From Actinoallomurus iriomotensis (GTDB taxonomy: Bacteria > Actinomycetota > Actinomycetes > Streptosporangiales > Streptosporangiaceae), in the NCBI RefSeq assembly GCF_030269445.1, contig NZ_BSTJ01000006.1:315204-379203 (forward strand): a DNA stretch of 64,000 nt, given 5' to 3'. Below, piece by piece: positions 63,689 through 64,000 of this stretch. The notes beneath the pieces were generated by a model. It saw only the letters and a program-made list of their open reading frames with translations, was not told the DNA's origin and did no database searches. Made by a program: the position numbers and the translations under genes. The stretch's first letter is position 1. Every line of letters starts with the position of its first letter.

Positions 63689-64000
63689 TCACAACAATTC
63701 GACGCGCTCGGCGGCCGACTCGTCCACCATCCGCGTACGGCCGCGGGTGTCGAACAGCAGGCGCGCGTGCCGGGTCAGCGTGTCGGCGTCGTACTCGGCG
63801 TGGTTCGTCAGGACGACGACGAGGTCGGCCTCGGCCAGCGCCGTGTAGAGCACGCGGGCGCGCGGCACCGCGACGCCGTCGACCTCCCAGTCCTCCACGT
63901 GCGGGTCGTGGAAGGTCAGGTCCGCGCCCATCTTGCGCAGCCGTCGCGCGACCGGCCGCGCCGGCGACTCGCGCTGGTCGGCGATGTCGGCCTTGTACGT
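63689..64000 (-). CDS. Nucleotide-sugar dehydrogenase, C-terminal part (gene continues past window)
   Basis: Only the last 103 codons are in the window. They read TYKADIADQRESPARPVARR, then MGADLTFHDPHVEDW and VVVLTNHAEYDADTL, the C-terminal UDP-binding domain of UDP-N-acetylmannosamine/UDP-glucose dehydrogenases (WecC/TuaD type). The NAD domain and catalytic cysteine lie beyond position 64000. The stop is TGA at 63689-63691. It is co-oriented with the GT4 gene 68 bp downstream and probably supplies a uronic-acid donor for the polymer. Confidence 0.85.
   Translation of the reverse strand, partial: TYKADIADQRESPARPVARRLRKMGADLTFHDPHVEDWEVDGVAVPRARVLYTALAEADLVVVLTNHAEYDADTLTRHARLLFDTRGRTRMVDESAAERVELL

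Overview
The window is 64 kb of high-GC, densely packed DNA with GTG and TTG starts and many 4-bp stop/start overlaps. It is typical of a filamentous actinomycete. Lineage markers are a mycothiol-dependent formaldehyde dehydrogenase, an IdeR/DtxR-type iron box, two sigma factor/CU044_5270-family pairs, a WXG-motif protein and Hanks-type kinase signalling. The CU044_5270 pairs and the wall-glycopolymer locus suggest the Streptosporangiales or a related order, but this is inference. No rRNA, tRNA, CRISPR array or complete insertion sequence was recognised.

Layout. 1-5.2 kb: polyphosphate kinase (5' end cut by the window), a Nudix/histidine-phosphatase fusion, mycothiol formaldehyde dehydrogenase coupled to a metallo-beta-lactamase-fold hydrolase through a tandem 80-bp repeat, and a MmcQ/YjbR protein. 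5.2-9.4 kb: an ECF sigma/CU044_5270 pair, a Ser/Thr kinase, and bacterioferritin plus its ferredoxin behind an iron box. 9.5-15.6 kb: glgX-treY-treZ, an overlapping operon converting glycogen to trehalose. 15.6-24.5 kb: a GlxA-like regulator and divergent oxidoreductase, a lipoprotein/WXG/small-membrane-protein group, an acyl-CoA dehydrogenase, a UDP-glucose dehydrogenase and small regulatory proteins. 24.5-27.8 kb: a two-gene NLR-like system, a small helical protein with a C-terminal VQIGDQNSQTNNF motif followed by an NB-ARC/TPR protein with a matching N-terminal motif. This looks like amyloid-type signalling between receptor and effector. 27.9-29.8 kb: a frameshifted small gene, an XRE-cupin regulator and a truncated MFS pseudogene. 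29.8-39.9 kb: purE-purK, a second acyl-CoA dehydrogenase, GtrA, a two-component system, an acyl-CoA carboxyltransferase, an ASCH-Nudix fusion and a quinone-reductase-like enzyme.

40-64 kb is mostly a wall-glycopolymer (teichoic-acid-like) locus: an LCP ligase, glycosyltransferases, two IspD/TarI-like cytidylyltransferases (one fused to an SDR), a sugar-phosphate nucleotidyltransferase, a glycerol-1-phosphate dehydrogenase homologue, two CDP-alcohol phosphotransferases, DUF5941, two TagF-like polymerases, a GT4 enzyme and a nucleotide-sugar dehydrogenase. Together these could make activated alditol phosphates, polymerise them on a lipid-linked primer, decorate them and attach them to peptidoglycan.

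The locus is split at 49.7-55.0 kb by accessory DNA: an NB-ARC/TPR gene broken by an in-frame TAA, an Rpn-like nuclease gene, a second ECF sigma/CU044_5270 pair, a relic of the upstream glycosyltransferase 3' end, and a second copy of the rpn 3' end with its palindrome. Assignments come from reading motifs and frames; no database search was run.
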